Assembly (NCBI GenBank): GCA_016787485.1
Contig: JAEUUL010000038.1
Span: 62,001 to 126,000, forward strand
Source of the DNA: Bacteroidota bacterium
GTDB taxonomy: Bacteria; Bacteroidota; Bacteroidia; NS11-12g; UBA955
Direction of reading: 5' to 3'
Length of the DNA stretch: 64,000 nt
Below, in pieces: positions 45,756 through 55,363 of this stretch; within the stretch, counting starts at the first letter, position 1; every line of letters begins with the position of its first letter. A model generated the notes under the pieces. It did not search any database. It had not been told where the DNA came from and was given only the letters and a program-made list of their open reading frames with translations. A program made the position numbers and the translations under genes.

Positions 45756-48700
45756 TTAAACGTTGCGGCGGTACTGCCCACCCACCTGAAACAGGGCTTC
45801 GGTTACCTGTCCGAGTGTGCATACTTTACAGGCTTCCATCAGCAGTTCAAACACATTGTGGTTCTGTATTGCTGCTTCCTGTACCTTACGCAGTGCAGCC
45901 TGAGCCGCCTCTTTGTTTCCGGTATGCAGGTTGTGCACAGTGTTGATCTGAAATTCCTTTTCATCGGTGGTACTGCGAATGACTTCCTGCGGCTGTGTGG
46001 TAGGTGAACCTTTGCTGCTGAGGAATGTATTCACACCTATGATAGGCAATTCACCACTGTGTTTCATGGTTTCATAATAAAGACTTTCTTCCTGTATTTT
46101 TCCGCGCTGGTACATGGTTTCCATGGCTCCCAGCACCCCGCCGCGTTCTGTAATGCGGTCAAATTCCGAAAGAACCGCCTCTTCCACAAGCCGGGTCAAT
46201 TCTTCAATGATGAAAGAGCCCTGCAACGGATTTTCATTTTTAGCCAGTCCCAGTTCTCGGTTGATGATCAACTGAATAGCCATTGCACGGCGTACGCTTT
46301 CCTCGGTAGGTGTGGTTATGGCCTCATCATAGGCATTGGTATGCAGGCTGTTGCAGTTGTCGTAAATGGCATAGAGTGCCTGAAGTGTGGTACGGATATC
46401 GTTAAAATCAATTTCCTGCGCATGCAAACTGCGCCCGCTGGTCTGAATATGGTATTTCAGCATCTGGCTGCGGGCATTGCCACCATATTTCAGCTTCATG
46501 GCTTTTGCCCATATACGGCGCGCAACCCTGCCTATCACAGCATACTCCGGATCGGTGCCATTGCTGAAGAAAAAGCTGAGGTTGGGCGCAAAATCATCGA
46601 TATGCATACCCCGGCTGAGGTAATACTCTACAAACGTAAATCCGTTGGCCAGGGTAAAGGCGAGTTGGGAAATGGGGTTGGCACCTGCTTCTGCAATGTG
46701 GTATCCACTGATAGAGACACTATAGAAATTCCGTACCTTTTTGTCAATAAAATATTGCTGAACATCTCCCATAAGACGCAGGGCAAATTCGGTACTGAAA
46801 ATGCAGGTGTTCTGCGCCTGATCTTCCTTAAGAATATCGGCCTGAACGGTGCCACGCACCTGGCTGAGGGTATAGCTCTTGATTTCGGCATACACTTCAG
46901 CCGGCAAAACCTGGTCTCCGGTAACTCCGAGCAACATCAGTCCCAGCCCGTCATTGCCTTCAGGAAGCGGACCATTGTACACAGGACGGGGCACGCCTTT
47001 CTCCGCATAGATCTGCTCAATTCTGGTATTGACTTTTTCCTCCAGCCCATTGGATTTGATATATTTTTCGCATTGCTGGTCTATGGCGGCATTCATAAAG
47101 AATCCCAGCAACATGGGTGCCGGGCCGTTGATGGTCATGGATACCGAAGTTTTCGGGTCGGCCAGATCAAAACCGGAGTACAATTTTTTGGCATCGTCCA
47201 GACAGCAGATGCTCACTCCACTGTTGCCTATTTTACCGTATATATCAGGGCGGACGTGGGGATCGCGTCCGTAAAGGGTCACCGAGTCAAACGCGGTACT
47301 GAGCCGCTTGGCTGGCATTCCCAGACTTACATAATGGAAACGTTTATTGGTTCTTTCAGGCCCGCCTTCTCCGGCGAACATGCGGGTGGGGTCTTCTCCT
47401 TCGCGCTTGTACGGATAAATTCCGGCAGTGTAAGGGAAATAACCCGGTGTATTTTCCTGCAGTGCCCAGCGTACCCTGTCGCCCCAGGAACTGAAAGCAG
47501 GCAATGCCACCTTGGGAATTTTCAAATGGCTGAGACTCTCTGTGTAATTTGCCACACTGATTTCTTTGTCGCGCACTTTGAAGGTAAAAACCTCATCTTT
47601 ATATCGCTTTTCCTCTGCTTTCCAGTGCGAAAGCATAGCCCAGATGTTCGGATTCAGATCTTTTCTGGCACGGTCAAATTCAGCAAACATCAGTTCCAGT
47701 ATATCGCGCTTACCCTCTTTGGCACCCTGCAAAATGGCTTCCCGCTTGTCATCGATATCTGCTGCCTCATCCATCGGAGTAGAGGAAAATGCCGCAATGG
47801 TTGTGGCCATGCCATACAGAGTATCCGCGATTTTCGCCTGACGGTTCACATCCTCATCGTAACGGCGGTTGTTTTCCGATATTTCACTCAGGTACCGGGT
47901 ACGTCCCGGAGGAATCACGAAGATTTTTTCACTCATCTCATCCGTGGCATGAAAACCAGAATGCAAATCAGCACCGGTTTTTACAGCAACTGCGTCCATG
48001 ATTGCACGGTATAACTTATTCATACCCGGATCGTTGAATTGACTGGCGATGGTGCCATAAACCGGCATTTCTTCCGGTTTCAGATCAAATCGTTTTTGAT
48101 TCCTCTGAACCTGCTTCTGCACATCGCGCAGCGCATCCAGTGCTCCCCTTTTGTCAAATTTATTCAGGGCCACCAAATCGGCAAAATCCAGCATGTCTAT
48201 TTTTTCAAGCTGGGATGCAGCGCCATACTCGGGGGTCATCACATACAGGCTCACATCACAGTGTGCTGTAATTTCCGTGTCACTCTGCCCGATTCCAGAG
48301 GTTTCAACGATAATCAGGTCAAATCCTGCTGTTTTGAGAATCGCAATGGCATCATCCACATGAGGACTCAGGGCAAGATTGGCTTGTCTGGTGGCCAGCG
48401 ATCGCATGTAAACCCTGCTGGTATTGATGGAATTCATGCGGATGCGGTCACCGAGCAATGCACCGCCCGTTTTGCGTTTGCTGGGGTCAATAGAAATAAT
48501 CCCTATATGTTTATCCGGAAAATCAAGTAAAAACCGCCGTACAAGTTCATCCACCAATGAACTCTTGCCTGCCCCGCCGGTTCCGGTAATTCCCAGCACC
48601 GGCACTTTAGCAGCCTTGCCCTTTTCACGAACCGACTGAAGAACATTGGCATGTTTTTCCGGATAATTTTCTGCAGCACTGATTAACCGGGCAATGGCAA

Positions 48701-49187
48701 GGTGATCTTCTGCACGCAGGTTCTCAGCCTCGTTGCCCAGATTTTCGCCTGTGGCAAAGTCAGATTTCTGAACCAGATCATTGATCATACCCTGCAATCC
48801 CATAGATCTCCCATCATCCGGGCTGTAAATCCGGGTGATACCATACTGCATAAGTTCCTGAATTTCCGCCGGAAGAATCACGCCACCACCACCGCCAAAT
48901 ATGCGGATATGCCCGGCTCCTTTTTCCTTCAGCAAATCATACATGTAGCGGAAATACTCATTGTGCCCGCCCTGATAGCTGGTCATGGCTATGGCATTGG
49001 CATCTTCCTGAATGGCTGTGTTCACCACGTCCATTACACTGCGGTCGTGGCCCAGATGAATCACTTCGCAACCTGTAGACTGTATGATGCGGCGCATCAC
49101 GTTGATGGCGGCGTCATGTCCGTCGAAAAGGCTGGCGGCGGTAACGATGCGTACTTTATTGGAAGGGGTATAAACCTGGGTATCCAT
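45756..49187 (-). CDS. icmF: Fused B12-dependent acyl-CoA mutase with built-in G-protein chaperone (IcmF type)
   Basis: A 1143-residue single-chain mutase. The N-terminal B12-binding domain carries DGHD with His24, the expected cobalt ligand. A MeaB-like GTPase follows, with Walker [10 protein letters not shown] at residues 202-210 and [19 protein letters not shown]. The catalytic TIM-barrel part begins near residue 560 with [36 protein letters not shown] and [13 protein letters not shown]-like [12 protein letters not shown]. This order (B12, G domain, mutase) defines IcmF, which interconverts isobutyryl-CoA and n-butyryl-CoA, and in some members isovaleryl-CoA and pivalyl-CoA. A methylmalonyl-CoA mutase would have the B12 domain at the C-terminus. 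TATTTTCG 27 bases before the start differs by one base from the promoter -7 element. Confidence 0.93.
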   Translation of the reverse strand: MDTQVYTPSNKVRIVTAASLFDGHDAAINVMRRIIQSTGCEVIHLGHDRSVMDVVNTAIQEDANAIAMTSYQGGHNEYFRYMYDLLKEKGAGHIRIFGGGGGVILPAEIQELMQYGITRIYSPDDGRSMGLQGMINDLVQKSDFATGENLGNEAENLRAEDHLAIARLISAAENYPEKHANVLQSVREKGKAAKVPVLGITGTGGAGKSSLVDELVRRFLLDFPDKHIGIISIDPSKRKTGGALLGDRIRMNSINTSRVYMRSLATRQANLALSPHVDDAIAILKTAGFDLIIVETSGIGQSDTEITAHCDVSLYVMTPEYGAASQLEKIDMLDFADLVALNKFDKRGALDALRDVQKQVQRNQKRFDLKPEEMPVYGTIASQFNDPGMNKLYRAIMDAVAVKTGADLHSGFHATDEMSEKIFVIPPGRTRYLSEISENNRRYDEDVNRQAKIADTLYGMATTIAAFSSTPMDEAADIDDKREAILQGAKEGKRDILELMFAEFDRARKDLNPNIWAMLSHWKAEEKRYKDEVFTFKVRDKEISVANYTESLSHLKIPKVALPAFSSWGDRVRWALQENTPGYFPYTAGIYPYKREGEDPTRMFAGEGGPERTNKRFHYVSLGMPAKRLSTAFDSVTLYGRDPHVRPDIYGKIGNSGVSICCLDDAKKLYSGFDLADPKTSVSMTINGPAPMLLGFFMNAAIDQQCEKYIKSNGLEEKVNTRIEQIYAEKGVPRPVYNGPLPEGNDGLGLMLLGVTGDQVLPAEVYAEIKSYTLSQVRGTVQADILKEDQAQNTCIFSTEFALRLMGDVQQYFIDKKVRNFYSVSISGYHIAEAGANPISQLAFTLANGFTFVEYYLSRGMHIDDFAPNLSFFFSNGTDPEYAVIGRVARRIWAKAMKLKYGGNARSQMLKYHIQTSGRSLHAQEIDFNDIRTTLQALYAIYDNCNSLHTNAYDEAITTPTEESVRRAMAIQLIINRELGLAKNENPLQGSFIIEELTRLVEEAVLSEFDRITERGGVLGAMETMYQRGKIQEESLYYETMKHSGELPIIGVNTFLSSKGSPTTQPQEVIRSTTDEKEFQINTVHNLHTGNKEAAQAALRKVQEAAIQNHNVFELLMEACKVCTLGQVTEALFQVGGQYRRNV

Positions 49188-49336
49188 AGATAAAATGCTG
49201 TATGAGAGTGCGAAAATACATAATGAAAGCGGTTAACGGGGAGACAAGGCAAAGAGTTGCTGCAATATTATGAACCGGGCACACAGGCGCGCGCATTACA
49301 ACATTGCTGCTGCACACCCCCAAAAATTTTACCAAT

Positions 49337-49374
49337 AAATATTTTTATTTATTTTATTAAACTTTCATGCAACC
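49337..49374 (+). promoter_or_regulatory. Shared upstream element of the first small lipoprotein gene
   Basis: AAATATTTTT (49337-49346) and CATGCAACC (49366-49374) recur ahead of the paralogous gene at 50310-50334. CATGCAACC ends 50 bases before this ATG and 47 bases before the other. A common promoter or operator is likely. From 49188 to 49336 I see no gene. Confidence 0.5.
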
Positions 49375-49424
49375 AATGATTCTTATACCCGACAAAGATG
49401 TATAACCAACCAAAAAGAAAAGAC

Positions 49425-50102
49425 ATGAAAAAGCAAATGATTTACATGGCAATGGCGGGGGCCTTGCTCCTGTTTGCCGCCGAAGGCTGCAAGAAAGCCA
49501 GCACTGTAACCACTGTGGATGATGTGGAAAGCTTAACCACACAAGCAGGGAACGACATGAACAATGTTCCCGTGTATGCTGACGATAACACTGGCAATGT
49601 TTACATGGAAAACGAGGGAATTTCTGCAGATTTTCAGGTAGAAGATGCAGATATGGATTTTGTAACCGGTCCTGCGGGTGGAGGGGGCAATGACAGTATC
49701 CGTGCGGGTATCCGTCAGCGTTCATTTGTAAAATGCTTAAGCGGATTGGGATTAAGCAGCGGACAAAAAGACAGTGTGCGCCATCTCCTTGGTGGATTTA
49801 TGGAATGCAGACATACAGCACTGAACCGTGCCCGTGAATTGTACCATCAGTTGCAAAAACACTACAAGGCAAAAGCCGACAGTCTGATGGCTCAGTTTCG
49901 CGCAGGCAGCATAACCAAGGCACAACTGGCAGCAGGCATGGCCAGCATTCGGGTGCAATTCCGCACAGATTTGCGCGCAAAACACATAGCCGAAAAGCTG
50001 GATGATGCACTGCGCAATTGTTTCGAAAAATTCCTGCGTCAGTTGCGCGGGGTGCTCACTACAAACCAATGGAGGGCGTTTGTAGCCTGCCACAAGAGAT
50101 AA
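49425..50102 (+). CDS. Small helical lipoprotein, Spy/CpxP-like (copy 1)
   Basis: A 225-residue predicted lipoprotein: the signal peptide AMAGALLLFAAEGC carries the lipobox Cys. An acidic, disordered stretch of about 75 residues follows, then a long helical domain with four conserved cysteines (KCLSGL, ECRHTAL, NCFEKF, ACHKR) and a final LTTNQWRAFVACH that resembles the LTxxQ motif of the periplasmic Spy/CpxP family. The assignment to that family is tentative. The start is the ATG after AAAAAGAAAAGAC rather than one nine codons earlier. It is followed by a strong terminator and a paralogue in the same direction. Confidence 0.75.
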   Translation: MKKQMIYMAMAGALLLFAAEGCKKASTVTTVDDVESLTTQAGNDMNNVPVYADDNTGNVYMENEGISADFQVEDADMDFVTGPAGGGGNDSIRAGIRQRSFVKCLSGLGLSSGQKDSVRHLLGGFMECRHTALNRARELYHQLQKHYKAKADSLMAQFRAGSITKAQLAAGMASIRVQFRTDLRAKHIAEKLDDALRNCFEKFLRQLRGVLTTNQWRAFVACHKR

Positions 50103-50133
50103 TCTGAAAGCAGGAAAATAAGAGGGGGGGGTA

Positions 50134-50163
50134 AAAAGGGTCGCAAATGCGACCCTTTTTTTA
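50134..50163 (+). terminator. Terminator of lipoprotein copy 1
   Basis: A perfect stem AAAGGGTCGCA / TGCGACCCTTT with a two-base loop, followed by TTTT. The following stretch up to 50381 has no gene; only the shared element described next is seen. Confidence 0.92.
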
Positions 50164-50309
50164 TGGGAATAAACCAGTTTTCTTCAACACGACTGAGGAC
50201 TTTATTCCTTTATTTTGAGAGACAGTACAGAGAGGCATAATAACTGCTTAGGATAAATGATTAATGGACAGTATACCACAATTGAAACACCCAAATATTA
50301 TCATTGTAA

Positions 50310-50334
50310 AAATATTTTTCTTTTCCATGCAACC
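50310..50334 (+). promoter_or_regulatory. Shared upstream element of the second small lipoprotein gene
   Basis: AAATATTTTT at 50310-50319 and CATGCAACC at 50326-50334, both exact copies of bases at 49337-49374, but with a shorter gap between the two blocks. Confidence 0.5.
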
Positions 50335-50381
50335 TTTGTTTATTTTATGAGTCAAACAAGTATATCAAACGAAAGGAAAGT

Positions 50382-51071
50382 ATGATGAAAAACAAAATTC
50401 AAATCGCCGCTTTAGCACTGGGGGTAGTGCTTGTGGCCTTCAGCTCATGCCGTAAAAATGACGTGCAGAAATTCACTTCTGATTCAGATATGGAAATAAC
50501 TGCACTGGTGCAGCAACCCGAAGCAGAGATGAATGAACCGGTCGTTGAATTCGACAATGAAAATGCCAATTTTTCAATCGTGAACGAAGGTATTTCTACA
50601 GATTATCTGGCAGATGAAACCGACCTGGAAGTTGCGGAGGGCCCAGGAAATGGGTTGAACGATCAGGACAGGGCAGGGATTCGTTCCAAATCCTTTATTG
50701 CCTGTCTCCGCGGGCTGCAATTGGGTGAACGCCAGGTAGCTGCTGTAAAGAAAGCACTGGGTGCATATAAAGACTGCAGGGAACATGCCATTCGCAGGGC
50801 AAGAGCTATTTATGCTGAATTGCAGCAAGCCTATAAAGCAAAAGCCCAAAGACTGATGGAGCTGGCCAAATCCGGAAAAATAAGCAGGGAACAACTGGCA
50901 AAAGGACTGCACGAATTGCGTCTGAATTTCAACAAAGAACTGCGTGCAATGCAATTAAAGGAAAAACTGGACATTGCATTGCAAAATTGCTACCGCAAAT
51001 TCCTGATATCTTTAAAAGAAATACTCACAGAAAAACAATGGGCGGCATTTGTAGCCTGCCATAAAAAATAA
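50382..51071 (+). CDS. Small helical lipoprotein, Spy/CpxP-like (copy 2)
   Basis: A 229-residue paralogue of the preceding lipoprotein. The lipobox is LVAFSSC. The acidic linker contains NEGISTDYLADETDLEVAEGPG, matching NEGISADFQVEDADMDFVTGPAG in copy 1, and the helical domain keeps all four cysteines (ACLRGL, DCREHAI, NCYRKF, ACHKK) and the C-terminal LTEKQWAAFVACHK. Copies have diverged well beyond a recent duplication, yet signal, linker and spacing are kept. A periplasmic chaperone or sensor role is a guess from the Spy-like pattern. Confidence 0.75.
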   Translation: MMKNKIQIAALALGVVLVAFSSCRKNDVQKFTSDSDMEITALVQQPEAEMNEPVVEFDNENANFSIVNEGISTDYLADETDLEVAEGPGNGLNDQDRAGIRSKSFIACLRGLQLGERQVAAVKKALGAYKDCREHAIRRARAIYAELQQAYKAKAQRLMELAKSGKISREQLAKGLHELRLNFNKELRAMQLKEKLDIALQNCYRKFLISLKEILTEKQWAAFVACHKK

Positions 51072-51091
51072 ACCCTTCTGGTTTTCCAAAA

Positions 51092-51121
51092 CAAAAACCG
51101 CACCTTGCTGTGCGGTTTTTG
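51092..51121 (+). terminator. Terminator of lipoprotein copy 2
   Basis: A stem AAAAACCGCAC / GTGCGGTTTTT with the loop CTTGCT, followed by GTT. Confidence 0.92.
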
Positions 51122-51156
51122 TTATTTGTATCAGACATTGAATGGCCTGAAAAAAA

Positions 51157-51510
51157 TCAGGGATTTGTTTCAACTGACCTTTTCTTGCCCAGCCATGCCG
51201 ATACATAAAAGTAGCCAATGAAAACAAAACCCAAAATGAAAAAGGGCACCGCCCATGCACGTTTGGTGTCGTCAAAAAAGAATTCACCACACATCCAGGT
51301 TATGTTTCCCATAATCCAGCAAGTAATTGCGATATTGTGAAAAAAATCAGCCCTGTTATTGCGGCATCTCCATGTAAGCCAGCAGGACAACAGGAATGTA
51401 GGCAAGGCCATGATGACACCAAGCCATTGCAAATCTGCCAACCAGGCAAAATCCTTCACCAACCAGAAAACCACATGCAGGTTCTCCTTTTTTCTGAGAT
51501 CCATATCCAT
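51157..51510 (-). CDS. Small integral membrane protein, function unknown
   Basis: A 117-residue protein with three or four membrane segments (WLGVIMALPTFLLSCWLTW, NIAITCWIMGNITWMCGEFFF and AWAVPFFILGFVFIGYFYVSAWL). Tryptophan-rich. I do not recognise a family. It is divergent from the GSCFA gene with 42 bases between the starts. Confidence 0.65.
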   Translation of the reverse strand: MDMDLRKKENLHVVFWLVKDFAWLADLQWLGVIMALPTFLLSCWLTWRCRNNRADFFHNIAITCWIMGNITWMCGEFFFDDTKRAWAVPFFILGFVFIGYFYVSAWLGKKRSVETNP

Positions 51511-51527
51511 GGGCCGAAGATAGCAAG

Positions 51528-51535
51528 TACCTTTG
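51528..51535 (+). promoter_or_regulatory. Possible promoter -7 element of the GSCFA gene
   Basis: TACCTTTG is an exact TAnnTTTG 17 bases before the ATG. The same octamer lies before hutU and ahcY. No -33 TTG at the proper distance. Confidence 0.4.
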
Positions 51536-51552
51536 TACTGTAAGCCTGCTCA

Positions 51553-52551
51553 ATGAAAGCGGATGAACTGAAATCCGGACTAATCACCCCTTTCCCCATA
51601 GAACACAGGGATTTTGTGGGCATGAATGATACCATGTTTTTTATGGGATCCTGCTTCACAGAAAATATGGGCCGCACTTTACACGCATTGGGTTTGGCTA
51701 CCTTTATCAATCCATTCGGCATTCTGTATAATCCCGTTTCCATGGCCCGGGCAATAGAGCAAATTGCCACAGGCTACGTTTACACAGAAGCTGACTTATT
51801 CTACCACAACGGCCTGTTCCTGAGTTTCGACCACCACGGCAAATTTGAGCATCCAGATGCAGGCCATCTGCTGGAACTTCTTAACCGGCAGACAGAAGAA
51901 GCCAGGATTTTTTTAAGTACTGCAAACATTGCCTGCCTTACATTGGGGACCGCCTATGTCTGGTATCATGTGGCTCAAAATCAAATGGTGGCGAATTGCC
52001 ATAAAGTGCCGGGCCGTGAATTTCAGCGTTACCTTTTAACCGAAACAGAGGTAAAAGACAGCCTGGTCAAAATGCGGCAGTATTTAAAAATGCTAAACCC
52101 TGGTATCCGCTTGCTTTTCACAATCAGTCCGGTAAAACACCTGAAAGAGGGAATCACGCAAAACGCGTTGTCCAAAGCCCGCCTTCTGAGTGCACTTTGC
52201 GATTTTATGCAGGATTGCGACCGTTATGCAACAGATTATTTCCCTGCCTTTGAAATTGTAAATGAAGAGTTGCGCGATCACCGTTTTTATGCAGAGGATC
52301 TGGCGCACCCATCCAGGTGGACAGTACAATACATAGCCCAACGTTTTGCCGAAAGCCGGATGGACGCTGAGTGTATAGAATACGCTGTAGCAGCGGCCCG
52401 CTGGAACCGCATGGAAAATCACCAGCCCATGGACACTTCTGCGGAATCATTGCAAAAATGGAATGCGCAAAAAACAGAATACCTGCGTGAATTCAGAAAC
52501 AGGTTTCCCGGAAAAGTGCACTGGCCATGGCGACTCAGCGACGGGGTGTGA
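51553..52551 (+). CDS. GSCFA-domain protein
   Basis: A 332-residue protein of the GSCFA family (SGNH/GDSL-hydrolase-like). The family motif is MGSCFTENMG near residue 32, followed by NPFGILYNP, LTLGTAYVWYH, FTISPVKHLKEG and the C-terminal AEDLAHPSRW, where Asp and His would complete a Ser-Asp-His-type site with the Ser of GSCF. Activity is not established; acyl-ester or glycan-ester hydrolysis is the general expectation. No signal peptide is seen. It overlaps the end of the convergent lipoprotein gene by 17 bases. Confidence 0.88.
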   Translation: MKADELKSGLITPFPIEHRDFVGMNDTMFFMGSCFTENMGRTLHALGLATFINPFGILYNPVSMARAIEQIATGYVYTEADLFYHNGLFLSFDHHGKFEHPDAGHLLELLNRQTEEARIFLSTANIACLTLGTAYVWYHVAQNQMVANCHKVPGREFQRYLLTETEVKDSLVKMRQYLKMLNPGIRLLFTISPVKHLKEGITQNALSKARLLSALCDFMQDCDRYATDYFPAFEIVNEELRDHRFYAEDLAHPSRWTVQYIAQRFAESRMDAECIEYAVAAARWNRMENHQPMDTSAESLQKWNAQKTEYLREFRNRFPGKVHWPWRLSDGV

Positions 52552-53134
52552 TTTTCTCCATGATGGCATCAACCTTCGGGGCGAGACGCTGATAGAGTGG
52601 TTCAACAGCATTTAACCGGGACGTAACTTCTTCTGTTTCCGCATAGGTATGCTTCAATTCACCACTCAGCTCGACATATTCCTTTTTAAAACCTTCAACG
52701 CTTTTGTCGTAATCTCCGCGTTTCACCGCCTTGTCCAGAGCTTTCACATGAAAAAAATGCTCCTCACTTTCAAGAACCAGATTTTTATATGTATTGGCAA
52801 TGGGCTTGTAGGTTCCAAGTATAGAATGATATTGTTCAAGTACCTGAATATCCTCTTTGCTGAGTTTGCTGCCATCGTGAAATTTACTGATTCGCAGCAG
52901 GCTGTCCATTTCCTGCCTGCGCAGGGCAATTTCGTCCATGCGGTAATTAAACCGGGCCCTGGTTTGATTCAGCACCATCCACAATGAATCCGTGCGGGTT
53001 TGACAGAAAACATGTGCATCTGAAGACGCATTGCTGTTTCCACAGGACGAAAGAAGCCAAACAAGGAATAAAATGGCGAACAAAACAACCTGAAATGACA
53101 GGAATTCCCTTTTTTTGCCAATAAGGTGACGCAT
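52535..53134 (-). CDS. Coiled-coil lipoprotein, function unknown
   Basis: A 199-residue predicted lipoprotein: the N-terminal VVLFAILFLVWLLSSC ends in a lipobox, and the mature protein is almost wholly charged helix (for example YAETEEVTSRLNAVEPLYQRLAPKVDAIM), probably a coiled coil. No family recognised. Its ATG lies 8 bases inside the start of the divergent chromate transporter gene, so the two reading frames overlap head to head. Confidence 0.65.
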   Translation of the reverse strand: MRHLIGKKREFLSFQVVLFAILFLVWLLSSCGNSNASSDAHVFCQTRTDSLWMVLNQTRARFNYRMDEIALRRQEMDSLLRISKFHDGSKLSKEDIQVLEQYHSILGTYKPIANTYKNLVLESEEHFFHVKALDKAVKRGDYDKSVEGFKKEYVELSGELKHTYAETEEVTSRLNAVEPLYQRLAPKVDAIMEKITPRR

Positions 53135-54361
53135 ACCGGTGCAAAAATAGCAAAAGCCCGCCGCTGGCAATTTTTAAAAACTGTTTTTGGGCTGGGTTGC
53201 ACTGCCTTTGGTGGTCCGCAAATGCATATCCCGTATTTTATGCGTCGCCTGGTAGATGAAAAACGCTTCTGTGACAAAGAAACCCTGTTGGATATTAATG
53301 CATTTTGCAGCATTCTGCCAGGACCCAGCACAACGCAAACCATCACTGCTCTGGGTTTCAGACTGGGCGGACCGTCGCTGGCATTTCAGGCTTTAATGGC
53401 ATGGCTTTTGCCGGGAGCCATTGTTCTGGGTTTACTGGCTATTTCCCCACGATTTCTGGCACACAAGGAATTGCGGTTTTTACCAGCTATGGTTGCAGCA
53501 TTTATGGTGTACGCAGTGGCATCCATGTTCCGGCTTATCCGCCCTGGAATGGCCAATTATTTTGTATTTGCAGTAGCCGGAATTGCGGCGTACCTCATTT
53601 CCAGCCCGTTGGTCTTTCCTCTGGGTATACTCTTCGGAGCCGTTATTACGGTACAATTCGGAAACCGTCCTTTTCAGCCAAACAAAGCGCCCTTTGGCAC
53701 AATACGCTGGGCAAACCTTCTTTTACTTGTCATTATTTTTCTCACTGTGGGTATAGGAGGGTACTTTTTAAGTGCCAATGAAAAACTGCTGGGAATAGGG
53801 CAGCCCATTATCCTGTTCGAAAACACCTATCGAATGGGTTCACTGGCTTTTGGAGGTGGTAATACCCTTGCGGCTATGGCTGTGGAACAATATGTGATTC
53901 ATAAACCCAGACTTACCATGGAGGAGTTGAACACCGGGCTGGGTCTGATTCAGGGACTACCAGGTCCCAATTTCAACCTGGCGGTATACATGAACGGACT
54001 GGCCATGCGCAATTACGGTTATGGACTTTTGGGACAATTGGGGGGATGTGTGCTTGGGATGGTGGCTATTTTTTTGCCGGGCACACTGCTTATTTTCTTT
54101 GCTTATCCCATATGGGACCGCATCCGCACCTATCCTATTGTACAACGTTCATTGGATGGCATTTTCTCTGCTTCGGCAGGTTTTATCCTTTCTGCAGCCC
54201 TCATCATCAACCTGTATTACTGGCAGCACCATCACCCCTCAACACATCCCTGGGATACCGGCCTGTTCTGTCTGACCCTGATCATCCTGATTTCAAAAAA
54301 AATACCCACCCCTTTCATCGTAATGGGCACTATTCTTGCAGGTGTCTTTTTACCTTTGTAA
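53126..54361 (+). CDS. chrA: Chromate transporter (CHR family)
   Basis: A 411-residue inner-membrane protein with two homologous halves of about six membrane segments each, the long form of the CHR family that exports chromate or other oxyanions. The halves are marked by FGLGCTAFGGPQMHIPYF with ILPGPSTTQ and by MGSLAFGGGNTLAAMAVEQ with GLPGPNFNLAVY. The start is GTG; the next in-frame ATG would remove the conserved first FGGP block, so the GTG is kept even though it overlaps the divergent lipoprotein start. Physiological substrate here is unknown. Confidence 0.9.
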   Translation: MTHTGAKIAKARRWQFLKTVFGLGCTAFGGPQMHIPYFMRRLVDEKRFCDKETLLDINAFCSILPGPSTTQTITALGFRLGGPSLAFQALMAWLLPGAIVLGLLAISPRFLAHKELRFLPAMVAAFMVYAVASMFRLIRPGMANYFVFAVAGIAAYLISSPLVFPLGILFGAVITVQFGNRPFQPNKAPFGTIRWANLLLLVIIFLTVGIGGYFLSANEKLLGIGQPIILFENTYRMGSLAFGGGNTLAAMAVEQYVIHKPRLTMEELNTGLGLIQGLPGPNFNLAVYMNGLAMRNYGYGLLGQLGGCVLGMVAIFLPGTLLIFFAYPIWDRIRTYPIVQRSLDGIFSASAGFILSAALIINLYYWQHHHPSTHPWDTGLFCLTLIILISKKIPTPFIVMGTILAGVFLPL

Positions 54362-54401
54362 CATACCCAGGTATAAATACGTACTTATAAAAGCACCCGT
54401 T

Positions 54402-55055
54402 TTGAAAACCCGAATTGTCCTCTTCTCCTTGCTGATACTGTCTGCTGTGGCACAAAAATCACATGCACAGGTGCAGGAGAATCCCAATCCTTATATCTTG
54501 TTTACAGGACTGGTGCTCACTTCAGACAGCCTGAAACCCATACCCTATGTAAGCATCAGAAACCACCGCCGTGGACTGATAGGATATACTGACGTTTACG
54601 GCCATTTTGATGTGGTCGTTCGCAAAGGTGATACCATCTGGTTTACCCAGGCCGAGAAAATCACTTCGTGGCATATCGTGCCGGATACCCTCACCGGAAA
54701 CCGGTACAATGTGGTGAAACTGATGGTGCAGGACACCATTGACATTCCGGTTATTTTTATCCGTGCACTGCCCATCAAATCCATGTTCAATCATGAGTTT
54801 GTAACCAAAGATATCCCTGCCGATGCCTATGAACGCGCCCGCCTGAATATGGAAAGCGAGGCAAATAAAGAAGCTGAAAAGTTAAAACCGGCCGATGCGC
54901 ATCAGGCGCAACAATTGCTTGCACAAACCCGCGCCAGTCAGTTGTACTACTACAAGCAGGCTCCGCCACAAAACTACCTGAGCCCGGTAGCCTGGATGCA
55001 ATTTATAGAAGCCTGGAAACGAGGGGATTTTAAAAAGAAGAAAAAGAAAAGTTAA
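54402..55055 (+). CDS. Secreted protein with carboxypeptidase-regulatory-like domain
   Basis: A 217-residue protein. The probable start is TTG, which places a signal peptide first (KTRIVLFSLLILSAVAQKSHAQ). An Ig-like CarboxypepD_reg domain follows (FTGLVLTSDSLKPIPYVSIRNHRRGLIGYTDVYGHFDVVVRKGDTIWF split over its strands), as at the N-terminus of TonB-dependent receptors, and then a helical, Lys- and Gln-rich tail. No barrel is attached. It begins 41 bases after the chrA stop and could share its transcript. Confidence 0.7.
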   Translation: MKTRIVLFSLLILSAVAQKSHAQVQENPNPYILFTGLVLTSDSLKPIPYVSIRNHRRGLIGYTDVYGHFDVVVRKGDTIWFTQAEKITSWHIVPDTLTGNRYNVVKLMVQDTIDIPVIFIRALPIKSMFNHEFVTKDIPADAYERARLNMESEANKEAEKLKPADAHQAQQLLAQTRASQLYYYKQAPPQNYLSPVAWMQFIEAWKRGDFKKKKKKS

Positions 55056-55076
55056 TTTTCTCACAGCCGGATACCT

Positions 55077-55355
55077 ATGCCCTTGGATGACCTGCTTATA
55101 ATCTTCTCAATGGCATGCTTGTGGCTTGTACTTTGGGCCAATGTAAAGAAAGAATTTATTGGCAGAACCAATGCGGGCATACAATGGGGCGTGTCGATAC
55201 TTTACCTGCTGTACTTTTTGTATGGTCTGTATTTCGGAACATCTAAAGGCAGTGCCCTCATGTGGTGGTTTTACCTGCTGATCATTACCGGATTACACAC
55301 AGCGATAAACCTGCTTTGGTTCAGCGTAAAGGTGTTGCAGCGGATTCGCAGGTAA
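55077..55355 (+). CDS. Small integral membrane protein, function unknown
   Basis: A 92-residue protein with three membrane segments (LLIIFSMACLWLVLWANV, WGVSILYLLYFLYGLYFG and LMWWFYLLIITGLHTAINLLWF) and a basic C-terminus. No family recognised. It lies 21 bases after the preceding gene on the same strand and converges with a lipoprotein gene. Confidence 0.6.
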   Translation: MPLDDLLIIFSMACLWLVLWANVKKEFIGRTNAGIQWGVSILYLLYFLYGLYFGTSKGSALMWWFYLLIITGLHTAINLLWFSVKVLQRIRR

Positions 55356-55363
55356 ACAGGGGT

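Noticed and set aside
46059-48014. A 651-residue frame antisense to icmF
   Set aside because: The sense strand encodes an unmistakable mutase; the antisense frame has no recognisable motif and is a codon-bias shadow.
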